Of a DNA stretch of 64,000 nucleotides, positions 44,872 through 53,295 are shown in pieces. The stretch covers positions 186,001 through 250,000 of the forward strand of contig NZ_JAMAYG010000003.1 in assembly GCF_023712425.1 (NCBI RefSeq), given 5' to 3'. Each line of letters begins with the position of its first letter. Positions within the stretch are counted from its first letter, which is position 1. The notes under the pieces are model-generated. The model was not told the origin of the DNA. It did not search any database and was given only the letters and a program-made list of their open reading frames with translations. This DNA comes from Rothia sp. P100. Its GTDB lineage: Bacteria > Actinomycetota > Actinomycetes > Actinomycetales > Micrococcaceae. The translations under genes were made by a program, and so were the position numbers.

Positions 44872-44885
44872 TATGTACTGACATA
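44872..44885. promoter_or_regulatory. Operator upstream of iolE
   Basis: TATGTACTGACATA matches TWTGT-N4-ACAWA exactly, with 5-bp perfect arms, 74 bp before the iolE start. A GATAGT box flanks it on the minus strand and may be the -10 element. Confidence 0.65.
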
Positions 44886-44961
44886 CTATCAAACACTAGT
44901 GCCTGCGGTCACTGTCTGTTGAGCAAAGTATGGAAGAAAAATACCAGAATCCGTGAAGACA

Positions 44962-45002
44962 AGACTGCCACCGTGCGCAAAAAGAAACGCAGGTGGCAGT
45001 CT
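44962..45002 (-). terminator. Terminator after iolA
   Basis: AGACTGCCACC (44962-44972) pairs perfectly with GGTGGCAGTCT (44992-45002); the loop contains an A-rich run. It ends the long iolC-to-iolA transcript on the minus strand. Confidence 0.8.
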
Positions 45003-45038
45003 AGCTATTTTCCTCAGCAAAGAGGATGCTCGGTACTT

Positions 45039-46544
45039 CTAGCCCTTATGACGAGACTCAAAATTGAAGGAAGCACCTGAGGCATCCTTACGCTCCGGAA
45101 AGCGCTGGGTAACAGCCTTGTTACGGGTGTAGAACCGCAGGCCATCTTCGCCGTAGACATGGTGTTCACCGAAGAGCGAGTCGTTCCAACCACCAAAGGA
45201 GTGGTTAGCCAGCGGCACGGGAAGGGGTACGTTCACACCGACCATACCAACCTTGATATCGCGGGTGAACTTACGGGCTGCATAGCCCGAATCGGTAAAG
45301 ATGCAGGTACCGTTGCCAAAGGGGTTGGAGTTGATCACCTCGATACCCTCTTCCAACGAATCCACACGAACGACAACCAGCACGGGGCCAAAGATTTCCT
45401 CGGCGTAAGCGCTCATCTCTCGTTTGACGTGATCGATCAGGGTGGGGCCAACAAAGAAACCATTTTCGTGGTCAGCAACCACCAGGTCGCGGCCGTCCAC
45501 AACGATAGCTGCACCATCGGTCTCAGCTTCAGTGATGATGCGCTTGACGCGGTCACGGGAAGCTTCGGTGATGAGCGGGCCCATGTCGGCACCTGCCTCC
45601 ATACCGTTAGCTACCTTTACTTCGCGAGCCTTAGCAGCTACACGCTCTACTACGGTGTCAGCAGCGTCGCCAACAGCAACTGCTACTGAAATCGCCATGC
45701 AGCGCTGACCGGCAGCCCCAAACGCAGCGGCGGTCAGGTGATCGGTCACCACGTCCATGTTGGCATCGGGCAAGATCAATGCGTGGTTCTTAGCGCCACC
45801 CAATGCTTGAACGCGTTTGCCGTTAGCGGTCGCAGTGGCGTGGACGTACTGAGCGATGGGGGTTGAACCAACAAAGGAAATGCCGTCTACATCCTTATGG
45901 TTGAGCAGACCGTCTACCATTTCCTTGCCACCGTGCAGAACATTGAAGACACCGGCGGGCAGACCTGCTTCTTCCCAAAGCTTCGCCATGAAGTTGGCAG
46001 CACCGGGGTCACGCTCTGAGGGCTTCAAGATGAAAGCGTTACCGGCTGCGATGGCAATGGGAGCCATCCAGAGCTGGATCATTACAGGGAAGTTGAAGGG
46101 GGTGATACCTGCAACCACGCCCAGGGGCTGGCGCAGGGAGAAGGCGTCAATGCCGGTTGCTGCCTGGGGGGTGTAAGTACCGGAGATGTGGCTGGTGATA
46201 CCGCAGGCGTACTCTACGATTTCCTGGCCGCGGGCAATTTCACCCTTGGCGTCAGAAAGCACCTTACCGTGCTCGCGTACAACCAGTTCAGCAAGTTCGT
46301 CAGTGTTAGCGACCAGCAGTTCGCGGAACTTGAAGAGGATGGCGGTGCGGCGTGCCAGGGAAAGTTCACTCCAGCTAGCAGAAGCGGTCTTTGCAGCTAC
46401 TACTGCTGCCTGCAACTCAGGGTCCCCGCCCAGGTGCAGGGTGCCGATGGTTTCACCGGTAGCGGGGTTCAGGATGTTCTGGCGTTCGGTGCCAGCGCTG
46501 GCAACTTCTTCGCCGTTGATGTGGTGCTTGACTTCGTAAGTCAT
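45039..46544 (-). CDS. iolA: CoA-acylating methylmalonate/malonate-semialdehyde dehydrogenase
   Basis: A 501-residue aldehyde dehydrogenase converting malonate semialdehyde to acetyl-CoA (and methylmalonate semialdehyde to propionyl-CoA). The catalytic Cys is in GAAGQRCMAIS, GVVAGITPFNFPVMI is the nucleotide-site segment, and NPFGNGTCIFT is characteristic of MMSDH/IolA. AAGGAG before ATG 46544 sets the start; the open frame to 46691 would overlap iolD. Last gene of the iolC-aldolase-iolD-iolA operon. Confidence 0.94.
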   Translation of the reverse strand: MTYEVKHHINGEEVASAGTERQNILNPATGETIGTLHLGGDPELQAAVVAAKTASASWSELSLARRTAILFKFRELLVANTDELAELVVREHGKVLSDAKGEIARGQEIVEYACGITSHISGTYTPQAATGIDAFSLRQPLGVVAGITPFNFPVMIQLWMAPIAIAAGNAFILKPSERDPGAANFMAKLWEEAGLPAGVFNVLHGGKEMVDGLLNHKDVDGISFVGSTPIAQYVHATATANGKRVQALGGAKNHALILPDANMDVVTDHLTAAAFGAAGQRCMAISVAVAVGDAADTVVERVAAKAREVKVANGMEAGADMGPLITEASRDRVKRIITEAETDGAAIVVDGRDLVVADHENGFFVGPTLIDHVKREMSAYAEEIFGPVLVVVRVDSLEEGIEVINSNPFGNGTCIFTDSGYAARKFTRDIKVGMVGVNVPLPVPLANHSFGGWNDSLFGEHHVYGEDGLRFYTRNKAVTQRFPERKDASGASFNFESRHKG

Positions 46545-46644
46545 GATGTTCTCCTTGTGATTTTCTTGGGGAGTAAAACTTGTGGTTTTCCGATACCCGG
46601 ACTCCACCGGCAATAAGGCCGCCGGGGAGCGCGGGATCGGTAGG

Positions 46645-48573
46645 TTAGAAGTAGTTACGTTGCTTGGTCTTCCAGTCAGCGTAGGTTTCATAGGCTCTCT
46701 GGGTTGACTCGATCTCTGAAGCGCCGGTCACCGGAACATCCCACCATGATTCTGATGAAGGTGCATCCAGCATGGGGTCGGACTCGACGTAGATGACGAT
46801 GGGGCCTGATCCTTCGGGCGATGCCTTAGCTTCAGCAACAGCTGCCATGAGGTCTTCGCGTACGTTCTCACCCGGAGCTACACGGATAACTCGAACACCC
46901 AGGGATTCAGCGTTGGTTGCGAGGTCGATGGGCAGCTTCTCACCGTGGTCAAAGCTGTGCTTTTTAGCGTCGTGCATGCGGTACTTGGTGCCAAAGCGCT
47001 GGGAGCCCAAGGACTCAGATAGAGCACCGATGGAAGCATAGCCGTGGTTCTGAATCAGAACGGTAATCAGCTTAATTCCTTCGGCAACAGCGGTAACCAG
47101 CTCGGTATGCATCATCAGGTAGGAGCCATCGCCCACCATGACCACTACATCGCGGCCGTCGTCGGTTGCAAGCGATGCTCGCTTAACACCCAGACCGCCG
47201 GGGATTTCGTAGCCCATGCAGGAGTATGCGTATTCAACGTGGTAGCCAAAGGGATCCTTGACCCTCCAGAGCTTGTGCAGGTCGCCGGGCAATGAGCCAG
47301 CAGCACAAATGACTACGTCTCGGTCGTCCATAGCCTCGTTGACTGCACCAATAATCTCGTTCTGGCTCATCAATGGACGGTAGCGCTCGGCAAAGGCAGC
47401 ATCTGCAATGGCATCCCAGCGCTCTTTCTCTTCAACAACCTGGGTTGCCTGCTCGTCGCTCACCCTGTAGCCGCTCATAGCATCGTTGAGCTTGACCAGT
47501 GCCTTACGGGCATCAGCAACAACGGTCAGGGAAGTGCCCTGCTTATAGGCATCAAAGGAAGCCACGTTGATGTTCACAAAGCGTACATCTGGGTTCTGGA
47601 AGGCAGTGCGGGAAGCAGTGGTAAAGTCCTCGTAGCGGGTACCGATACCGATGATGAGGTCGGCATCGTGAACCAGTGCATTCGAGGCGGTAGAACCGGT
47701 AGAACCAACAGCGCCAAGGCACAGTGGGTGATTCCAATCCATGACGCCAACACCTGCCTGGGTGTAGGCAACGGGAATGCCAGTAGCTTCAGCGAACTTC
47801 TTGAGCTCATCGGTTGCAAATGCATAGTGAACACCGCCACCTGCAATAATGACAGGTTTCTTTGCAGATCGGATAGCTTCAATAGCTGCGCGGATCTCTA
47901 CGTCCTCAGCCTCGGGGCGGCGAATGCGCCACTCGCGGGGTGCTAAGAATTCTTCGGGAACGTCAATCAGTTCAGCCTGGACATCCTGAGGCAAAGCAAT
48001 AGTGACCGCACCGGTTTCAACGGGATCAGTCAACACGCGCATACCGTTCATCAGTGACGCAAAGACCATTTCGGGGCGCCAAACGCGGTCAAAGTAACGG
48101 GAAACCGGGCGGAAGATGTCGTTGACAGTGATGTCGCCGGCATCCGGGCGCTCCAGCTGCTGCAACACGGGGTCAGCCGCACGGGTAGCAAACTGATCCG
48201 AGGGCAAAAGCAGGGCTGGTAGGCGATTCGTGGTTGCCAGCGCCGCACCGGTCACCATATTAGAAGAACCGGGGCCAATAGAGGTGGTTACTGCGTAGGT
48301 CGCACGGCGGCGGGTATGGCGGGCATAGCCCACAGCCTGGTGAACCTGGGCCTGCTCATTGCGGCCCTGGTAGTAGGGCATAACTTCGGGTTCGAGCTCC
48401 TGGAACTGACGCAAAGCCTGGCCCACACCAGCAACATTGCCGTGGCCAAAGATGCCAAACATGCCGGGGATAGTGCGCTCGCGGTAGGTCTCCCCGCCGA
48501 CTTCGTCGACGGTGTACTGGTTGCCCAGAAACTTTACGACCGCCTGAGCCACTGACATTTTTTGAGTTGCCAT
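46645..48573 (-). CDS. iolD: 3D-(3,5/4)-trihydroxycyclohexane-1,2-dione acylhydrolase
   Basis: A 642-residue ThDP enzyme that opens the inositol ring to give 5-deoxy-glucuronate. The N-terminal AQAVVKFLGNQYTVD and FGIFGHGNVAGVG are specific to IolD; the ThDP motif begins at VVMVGDGSYLMMHTE with the QNHGYASIG Asn-containing segment. Length matches the family. It is separated from the aldolase by 41 bp and from iolA by 100 bp on the same strand. Confidence 0.96.
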   Translation of the reverse strand: MATQKMSVAQAVVKFLGNQYTVDEVGGETYRERTIPGMFGIFGHGNVAGVGQALRQFQELEPEVMPYYQGRNEQAQVHQAVGYARHTRRRATYAVTTSIGPGSSNMVTGAALATTNRLPALLLPSDQFATRAADPVLQQLERPDAGDITVNDIFRPVSRYFDRVWRPEMVFASLMNGMRVLTDPVETGAVTIALPQDVQAELIDVPEEFLAPREWRIRRPEAEDVEIRAAIEAIRSAKKPVIIAGGGVHYAFATDELKKFAEATGIPVAYTQAGVGVMDWNHPLCLGAVGSTGSTASNALVHDADLIIGIGTRYEDFTTASRTAFQNPDVRFVNINVASFDAYKQGTSLTVVADARKALVKLNDAMSGYRVSDEQATQVVEEKERWDAIADAAFAERYRPLMSQNEIIGAVNEAMDDRDVVICAAGSLPGDLHKLWRVKDPFGYHVEYAYSCMGYEIPGGLGVKRASLATDDGRDVVVMVGDGSYLMMHTELVTAVAEGIKLITVLIQNHGYASIGALSESLGSQRFGTKYRMHDAKKHSFDHGEKLPIDLATNAESLGVRVIRVAPGENVREDLMAAVAEAKASPEGSGPIVIYVESDPMLDAPSSESWWDVPVTGASEIESTQRAYETYADWKTKQRNYF

Positions 48574-48614
48574 GATCTTCTTTCTCGGTTTCAGATCTAA
48601 AAAGTAGGTTGGTT

Positions 48615-49523
48615 TTACGCTGAAGTGTTCAGCAGGGAAGCCGCGGTTGCCACAGCAGCGGCGACGTCGCCGTCTTCGGGGTAGAGCAGGGTTCTACCCA
48701 CGGTTAGCCCCTGCACGCCGGGCAGCTTAAGCGCCGCTTCCCAGGTGTCAAAGACCTCGTCTGGTGAGCCGCTGGGGTCACCACCCAAAAGCACCGTAGG
48801 TAGGGTAGTGGACGCCATCACGCGCTCCATCTCATCTACAACCGGTAGCTTCATCCAGGTATAAGCACTGCTAGCACCCAGAGCGCTGGCGATACCTACA
48901 GACTTGATGACGGCGTCCGCGCTCAGGTCGTTTTTGATAGCACCGTTCACGGTCTCCGAGATAAAGGGCTCAACCATGGCGTACATGCCGCGCTCCGCCA
49001 AAGAATCAACTGCCTTTGCAGTTGCCTCTAAAGTTGCCACGGTTGCGGGGTCGCCGTAGTGGATGCGGGTGAGCATCTTGCCGCCATCAGCTCCCAGCTT
49101 CTCCAGTGCCTGAGCAGTATGACCGGTGAAGCGGTCATCTATCTCGTTAATGAGCCCGGAGAGACCACCTCGGTTCATGGAACCAAATACCAGCTTGCCC
49201 TCCAAGGCGCCGAGTAGCAGCAAGTCATCCAGAATGTCGGGGGAAGCAAGTACGCCATCCACTGCCGGATTTGCTAGAGCAACCTGTAGGCGATCCAGCA
49301 AATCCCGGCGATCAGCCATTGCCAGCGCGTTGTCGCCCACCTTGTTGGCTCCGCGGGCAGGGTGGTCAGCTGCAACAATAAAATTCTGATTGCCATAGAC
49401 GGCACCGGGGTGGCGCTTGCGGCTGGACGCTGCGCGGAAAACCGCCTGAGGGTCTTCTAGCCGGGTGCGGTTCAGGTGCTCATACCGCCTGGGGTCGCGT
49501 TCTTCGTTGAGGTTAATGGTCAT
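48615..49523 (-). CDS. Cgl0159-family (beta/alpha)8 aldolase, probable 2-deoxy-5-keto-gluconate-6-phosphate aldolase
   Basis: A 302-residue TIM-barrel protein of the DeoC/LacD-like class I aldolase type. VAADHPARGANK near the N-terminus, MLTRIHYGDP, and YTWMKLPVV with a lysine suited for Schiff-base formation are seen. The same type of gene lies between iolC and iolD in corynebacterial inositol clusters. No classical class II IolJ is present in the island, so this enzyme most likely splits the IolC product to DHAP and malonate semialdehyde. Role by context, not by direct proof. Confidence 0.85.
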   Translation of the reverse strand: MTINLNEERDPRRYEHLNRTRLEDPQAVFRAASSRKRHPGAVYGNQNFIVAADHPARGANKVGDNALAMADRRDLLDRLQVALANPAVDGVLASPDILDDLLLLGALEGKLVFGSMNRGGLSGLINEIDDRFTGHTAQALEKLGADGGKMLTRIHYGDPATVATLEATAKAVDSLAERGMYAMVEPFISETVNGAIKNDLSADAVIKSVGIASALGASSAYTWMKLPVVDEMERVMASTTLPTVLLGGDPSGSPDEVFDTWEAALKLPGVQGLTVGRTLLYPEDGDVAAAVATAASLLNTSA

Positions 49524-49550
49524 AACGTGTTCCTCTTGTTCCTGGGGCGA

Positions 49551-50516
49551 TTAGAAACCGCGGCCGCGTTCTTCGAGCAGTGCCTTAACTTCCGTTTCAA
49601 CAGGCATAGCTTCTGAGCAGGCAATCTGGGAGGCAACGATAGCGCCAGCTGCGTTAGCGAAGTCGAGAACTTGCTGCAGGGGCCAACCGGAGATGATGCC
49701 GTGAGTGAAGGCGCCACCGAAGGAGTCACCTGCACCCAGACCGTTAGCAGTTTCAACGGGTACGGGAGCAGAAACAATACGCTCAGTGGCGGTCTTTGCC
49801 ATAACGCCGTTAGCGCCCATTTTTACCACGGCAATCTTGACGCCAGCTTCCAGCAGACGATCTGCCTGATCATCGGGGGTACCATCGCCTACTGCAGTGG
49901 CGCACTCTTCACGGTTACCAATAGCAATAGTTGCGTACTTGAGTGATTCCTTAGCCGCTGCAGTAGCATCCTGCGGATTTTCCCAGAACATGGGGCGGTA
50001 GTCCAAATCCAGAATGGTGTGCTGACCTTCTGCAAGTTCTTCGCGGGGGCGTGATGCATGGGCGTGGAGCTGAGCTTCACGAGCAGGTTCCTGGCACAGA
50101 CCGGTGAGGGTGGTCCAGAAGATTCGAGCGTTCTTTACGGCTTCGGTATCGACCTGTTCCTTGGTAATCTGCAGATCAGGTGCAGTGGGGAAACGTCCGT
50201 AGAAGTAGAGGGGGAAGTCTTCTGGGGGCTTGATGGCACAGAAGGTAACGCAGGTTTGTAGGCTTTCATCCACCAGCACGTTGGCGTCATCCGAGCCGTA
50301 GCGGTTCAGTTCACGGCGCAAAAAAACGCCAAAGGGATCGTTACCCACACTAGTAATCACCGAGGTCTTGTGCCCATATTTTGCAGCAGCTACAGCCACG
50401 TTTGAGGGGGAGCCACCCAGGTACTTGCGAAAGGTGGTGACGTCTTCAAGACCGACGCCGATATCATCGGGATAAACATCTACACTGATGCGGCCCATGG
50501 TCAGCAGCTCGTACAT
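49551..50516 (-). CDS. iolC: 5-Dehydro-2-deoxygluconokinase
   Basis: A 321-residue PfkB-family kinase phosphorylating 2-deoxy-5-keto-gluconate. ELLTMGRISVDVYP at the start, KYLGGSPSNVAVAAAKYG, and the catalytic GLGAGDSFGGAFTHG with the Asp base are diagnostic. AAAGGA before ATG 50516 sets the start; the frame is open to 50618, but that extension would cover the operator/promoter. First gene of the four-gene iolC-aldolase-iolD-iolA operon. Confidence 0.95.
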   Translation of the reverse strand: MYELLTMGRISVDVYPDDIGVGLEDVTTFRKYLGGSPSNVAVAAAKYGHKTSVITSVGNDPFGVFLRRELNRYGSDDANVLVDESLQTCVTFCAIKPPEDFPLYFYGRFPTAPDLQITKEQVDTEAVKNARIFWTTLTGLCQEPAREAQLHAHASRPREELAEGQHTILDLDYRPMFWENPQDATAAAKESLKYATIAIGNREECATAVGDGTPDDQADRLLEAGVKIAVVKMGANGVMAKTATERIVSAPVPVETANGLGAGDSFGGAFTHGIISGWPLQQVLDFANAAGAIVASQIACSEAMPVETEVKALLEERGRGF

Positions 50517-50605
50517 TCGGTGTCCTTTACTAGCTTTGCGTGGTTCGGCTTCTTGCCGAGGAGGTCTACTACTAGCGTGCACTATGTTACTTTGTCCTGT
50601 CAATC

Positions 50606-50626
50606 TTTGTACTAACATATTGACAA
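50606..50626 (-). promoter_or_regulatory. Operator and -35 region upstream of iolC
   Basis: On the minus strand TTGTCAATATGTTAG (50626 down to 50612) is identical to the first 15 bases of the iolH promoter at 39998. The operator core is TTTGTACTAACATA (50606-50619). A degenerate second copy (TTTGTCCTGTCA) lies at 50591-50602. No clear -10 box was found at the ideal distance. Confidence 0.65.
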
Positions 50627-50740
50627 AATTCCTTTATCTTTACAGAATGTTGGTGAGTCAAATAATAAGAAGGCTCAGATAAGACCTCCGGGCACCTAAC
50701 AACCGACTATCATGCACCTCAGGGTGCGCCCGGCGTTCAT

Positions 50741-50756
50741 TTTGAACCGTTCCAAT
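50741..50756. promoter_or_regulatory. LacI-type operator upstream of the second TIM-barrel isomerase
   Basis: TTTGAACCGTTCCAAT shares the TTTGAACC half-site with the perfect palindrome at 38498; the second half is imperfect. It lies 38 bp before the gene start. Confidence 0.5.
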
Positions 50757-50793
50757 TACTTGATTCGAACGCCGCTTTTCAAAGGAGAAACCT

Positions 50794-51801
50794 ATGAAAC
50801 TTGGTGTCTACAGCGCAATCTTGCACGACCGCCCCCTAGAAGAAGCACTGGGTATCGTCGCTGACCTCGGCCTCTCAGGTTACGAACTCAACACCGGAGG
50901 CTTCCTACCCCCGGCACACGTACCCGTAGACGAAATACTCGAAAACTCCGAACTCGCAAAGGACTACCTTGCCAAGTTCGAAGCATCCGGTGTGGAAATT
51001 GCAGGCCTCAACTGCAACGGCAACCCCCTGCACCCCAACCCCGAAATCGGAGAAAAGCACGCAGAAGACCTCCGCAAGTCCATCCGCCTAGCACCCCTTC
51101 TGGGCCAGACCCGCGTGGTCACCATGAGCGGCCTGCCCGGCAGTGAGCCAGGAACCAAGCACCCCGCCTGGCACGTCAATGCATGGAACTCTGGCACCCT
51201 GGATTCCATGGACTACCAGTGGGACGTCGCGGTAAAGTTCTGGAGCGAGATTGAAGAACTCGCCGCGGAGAACGGCGTCAAGGTAGCTCTCGAACTCCAC
51301 CCACAGAACCTGGTCTTCAACCCACCCACCGCTAAGCGTCTGGTAGGGCGCATCGGCGCTAAACACATCGGCGTTGAGCTAGATGCCTCCCACCTCTTCT
51401 GGCAGCAGATGGACCCCGTCGCGGCAGTGCGCTGGCTGGGCGATCTCACCTTCCACTCAGCAGCTAAGGACGTGCGCATCAACCGCGAGAACGCCGCGAT
51501 TTACGGTGTTCTGGACGAGCGCTTCCGCCGCCTCTCCCCCGAAGAGAACCGCGTCAATCTTGGGGGCGACGAATGGGTCAACGAGTGGCCCCAGGATTCC
51601 GCCTGGGACTTCGTGGCAGTGGGCGTTGGACACGATGCAGCCTACTGGGCAGAGTTCATGAAGGCTCTTTACGAGGTAGATGAGAACATGTGGGTCAACA
51701 TCGAACATGAGGACACCTCTATGGGCCCCATCGAAGGTCTGAAATACGCTACACGTACTTTGTTAGAGGCCGCCGACATCGCTGGCATCAAGGTCACCTA
51801 G
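50794..51801 (+). CDS. Sugar phosphate isomerase/epimerase (xylose-isomerase-like TIM barrel)
   Basis: A 335-residue TIM barrel of the AP-endonuclease-2 fold. Likely metal ligands are in LELHPQNLVF (Glu), VELDASHLFWQ (Asp, His), FHSAAKDV (His/Lys) and NIEHEDTSMG (Glu at the end). Such genes are usually partnered with Gfo/Idh/MocA dehydrogenases in catabolism of inositols, keto-sugars or glycosides. AAGGAG lies before the ATG. The shared LacI-type half-site links it with the dehydrogenase at 38605. Reaction unknown. Confidence 0.88.
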   Translation: MKLGVYSAILHDRPLEEALGIVADLGLSGYELNTGGFLPPAHVPVDEILENSELAKDYLAKFEASGVEIAGLNCNGNPLHPNPEIGEKHAEDLRKSIRLAPLLGQTRVVTMSGLPGSEPGTKHPAWHVNAWNSGTLDSMDYQWDVAVKFWSEIEELAAENGVKVALELHPQNLVFNPPTAKRLVGRIGAKHIGVELDASHLFWQQMDPVAAVRWLGDLTFHSAAKDVRINRENAAIYGVLDERFRRLSPEENRVNLGGDEWVNEWPQDSAWDFVAVGVGHDAAYWAEFMKALYEVDENMWVNIEHEDTSMGPIEGLKYATRTLLEAADIAGIKVT

Positions 51802-51824
51802 TACCGTCGAATTATGCAATTCGA

Positions 51825-51863
51825 CCCCCCTCCCTTTGCCCCAGAGCAGGGAAGGGGGTTTCT
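51825..51863 (+). terminator. Terminator after the TIM-barrel isomerase
   Basis: CCCCCCTCCCT (51825-51835) pairs with AGGGAAGGGGG (51848-51858) with one bulge, then TTTCT. The following 200 bp up to 52063 show no gene. Confidence 0.75.
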
Positions 51864-52062
51864 AACCAGCGCAGAGCCTCAACAGCACTGCACCGTAACA
51901 CCCAGAGCTGCCCTAAGCCAACCGATTCTCTTTGGTAGACCTGAGATATTCTAACGCTCCTTTTCTTATGTGGGAGCCTACCGGTGAACCGCCACATAGA
52001 TGCGCGCCGTGATTCCCAGGTAACGTTCAGACTTATTGAATGTGAGCTGTAATATATCCTGT

Positions 52063-53136
52063 ATGACTGAGAACGGTAACACTCCCACCCCTGAAAATAA
52101 TCCCCCCAACACTCAAAGCTACGGTTCTTACGGTTCCCAAAGTGGCATCTCGCAGAACGGCGGGGCTTACCAGCAGCCCTACGGCGCTCCTACCTACGGC
52201 ACACCGGCAAGTGACCCCCAGCAACCCGGCGGTAAAAAGCCCAAGAATATTGTTGGCATCGTTGCCCTGGCACTTTCTGCCCTTGGTTTTGTGCTGGGCC
52301 TCTTCCCCGTAACAGCCCTCTTTGGATGGCTTCTACTCTTTGCCGGTTTCGTAACAGGTATCGTGGGCCTTTTCCAAAAGTTGAAGGAAAAAATCACCTC
52401 AATTATCGCTATCGCACTTTCAGTGGTGGGCACCATTGCCTCAATCATTGCAATTGTTGTTTTCGCGGCAAATACCTTTGCAAATGACCCCGAGTTTGAA
52501 CAGATGATACAGGACGCTCAGGCCTCCGTATCTGCTGCAGTAACCCCCAGCGCATCAGCAACAAGCCCCAGCGCGGCTGCAGAAACCTCACCACCGGCGG
52601 CACAAGCCTCAACAGGTACAGTAGAAACCAGCTCCGCTGTAGAACCAACGTCTGCTGCAGCTGATAATAACGCAGCAGCAGATGTGCCCCGCCAGCACAC
52701 CAACGCCCTCAAAGAGGCCCGCAGCTACCTTGAATTCTCGTCTTTCTCTTACGCGGGGCTCTACGACCAGCTGACCAGTGAGTACGGTGGAAAGTACCCA
52801 GCAGAGGCTGCCCAGTACGCTATGGACAATCTTGAAGTTGATTGGAATGCTGAAGCGCTTGAAAGTGCTGAAAGCTACCTTGAATTCTCAGCATTTTCTT
52901 ATGCAGGTCTCTACGAACAGCTCACCAGCGAATACGGGGAACAGTTCACTCCTGAAGAGGCCCAATACGCCGTCGATAACGTTGAGGCCGACTGGAATGC
53001 TGAGGCACTTGAATCAGCTCAGTCGTACATGGAATTCAGTAGCATGAGCGACGACCGCCTCTACGAACAGCTCACCAGCGAATACGGGGAACAATTCACT
53101 GCTGAACAGGCCCAGTACGCTATGGACAACCTCTAA
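52063..53136 (+). CDS. Membrane protein with three Ltp-type repeats
   Basis: A 357-residue protein. Residues 1-60 are polar, rich in N, P, Q, Y and G and predicted cytoplasmic. Two or three membrane helices follow (about residues 62-80, 84-102, 110-135). A linker of about 60 residues rich in A, S, T and P leads to three repeats of about 50 residues (KEARSYLEFSSFSYAGLYDQ; LTSEYGEQFTPEEAQYAVDN; DWNAEALESA), the Ltp/host-cell-surface-exposed lipoprotein repeat. No lipobox Cys is present, so this is a multipass version and not a lipoprotein. A -10-like TAATAT at 52050-52055 implies a nearly leaderless transcript starting at ATG 52063. In a temperate streptococcal phage an Ltp protein blocks superinfection; here a cell-envelope function is all that can be said. 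Confidence 0.82.
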   Translation: MTENGNTPTPENNPPNTQSYGSYGSQSGISQNGGAYQQPYGAPTYGTPASDPQQPGGKKPKNIVGIVALALSALGFVLGLFPVTALFGWLLLFAGFVTGIVGLFQKLKEKITSIIAIALSVVGTIASIIAIVVFAANTFANDPEFEQMIQDAQASVSAAVTPSASATSPSAAAETSPPAAQASTGTVETSSAVEPTSAAADNNAAADVPRQHTNALKEARSYLEFSSFSYAGLYDQLTSEYGGKYPAEAAQYAMDNLEVDWNAEALESAESYLEFSAFSYAGLYEQLTSEYGEQFTPEEAQYAVDNVEADWNAEALESAQSYMEFSSMSDDRLYEQLTSEYGEQFTAEQAQYAMDNL

Positions 53137-53145
53137 TCTCAGACT

Positions 53146-53201
53146 AAAAGCCGCCCCCTCTTTCCTTGAAACTAATCTAGGTAAGAATTGGGCGGCTTTT
53201 T
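53146..53201 (+). terminator. Terminator after the Ltp-repeat gene
   Basis: AAAAGCCGCCC (53146-53156) pairs with GGGCGGCTTTT (53190-53200) and is followed by further T. Loop is long (about 33 bases). Confidence 0.8.
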
Positions 53202-53221
53202 GGTGTCCGCTTCGTCGGCGT

Positions 53222-53274
53222 AACCCAAAGCTTCACCGACATGACCTAAGAACGTGCCGGTGAAGCTTTGGGTT
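53222..53274. repeat. Long perfect inverted repeat before the aldo/keto reductase stop
   Basis: AACCCAAAGCTTCACCG (53222-53238) and CGGTGAAGCTTTGGGTT (53258-53274) are perfect 17-bp inverted arms around 19 bases. There is no T-run on the minus strand, yet it lies just beyond the end of the aldo/keto reductase gene and could act as its terminator or RNA stabiliser. Confidence 0.65.
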
Positions 53275-53295
53275 GCACCGGCAAGCGAGCAGAGC

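Noticed and set aside
50517-50618. N-terminal extension of iolC
   Set aside because: It would cover the operator and promoter; the PfkB domain starts right after ATG 50516.
52063-53136. Prophage or superinfection-exclusion island
   Set aside because: Only the Ltp-type repeats hint at phage; there is no integrase, repressor, structural gene or attachment repeat nearby.
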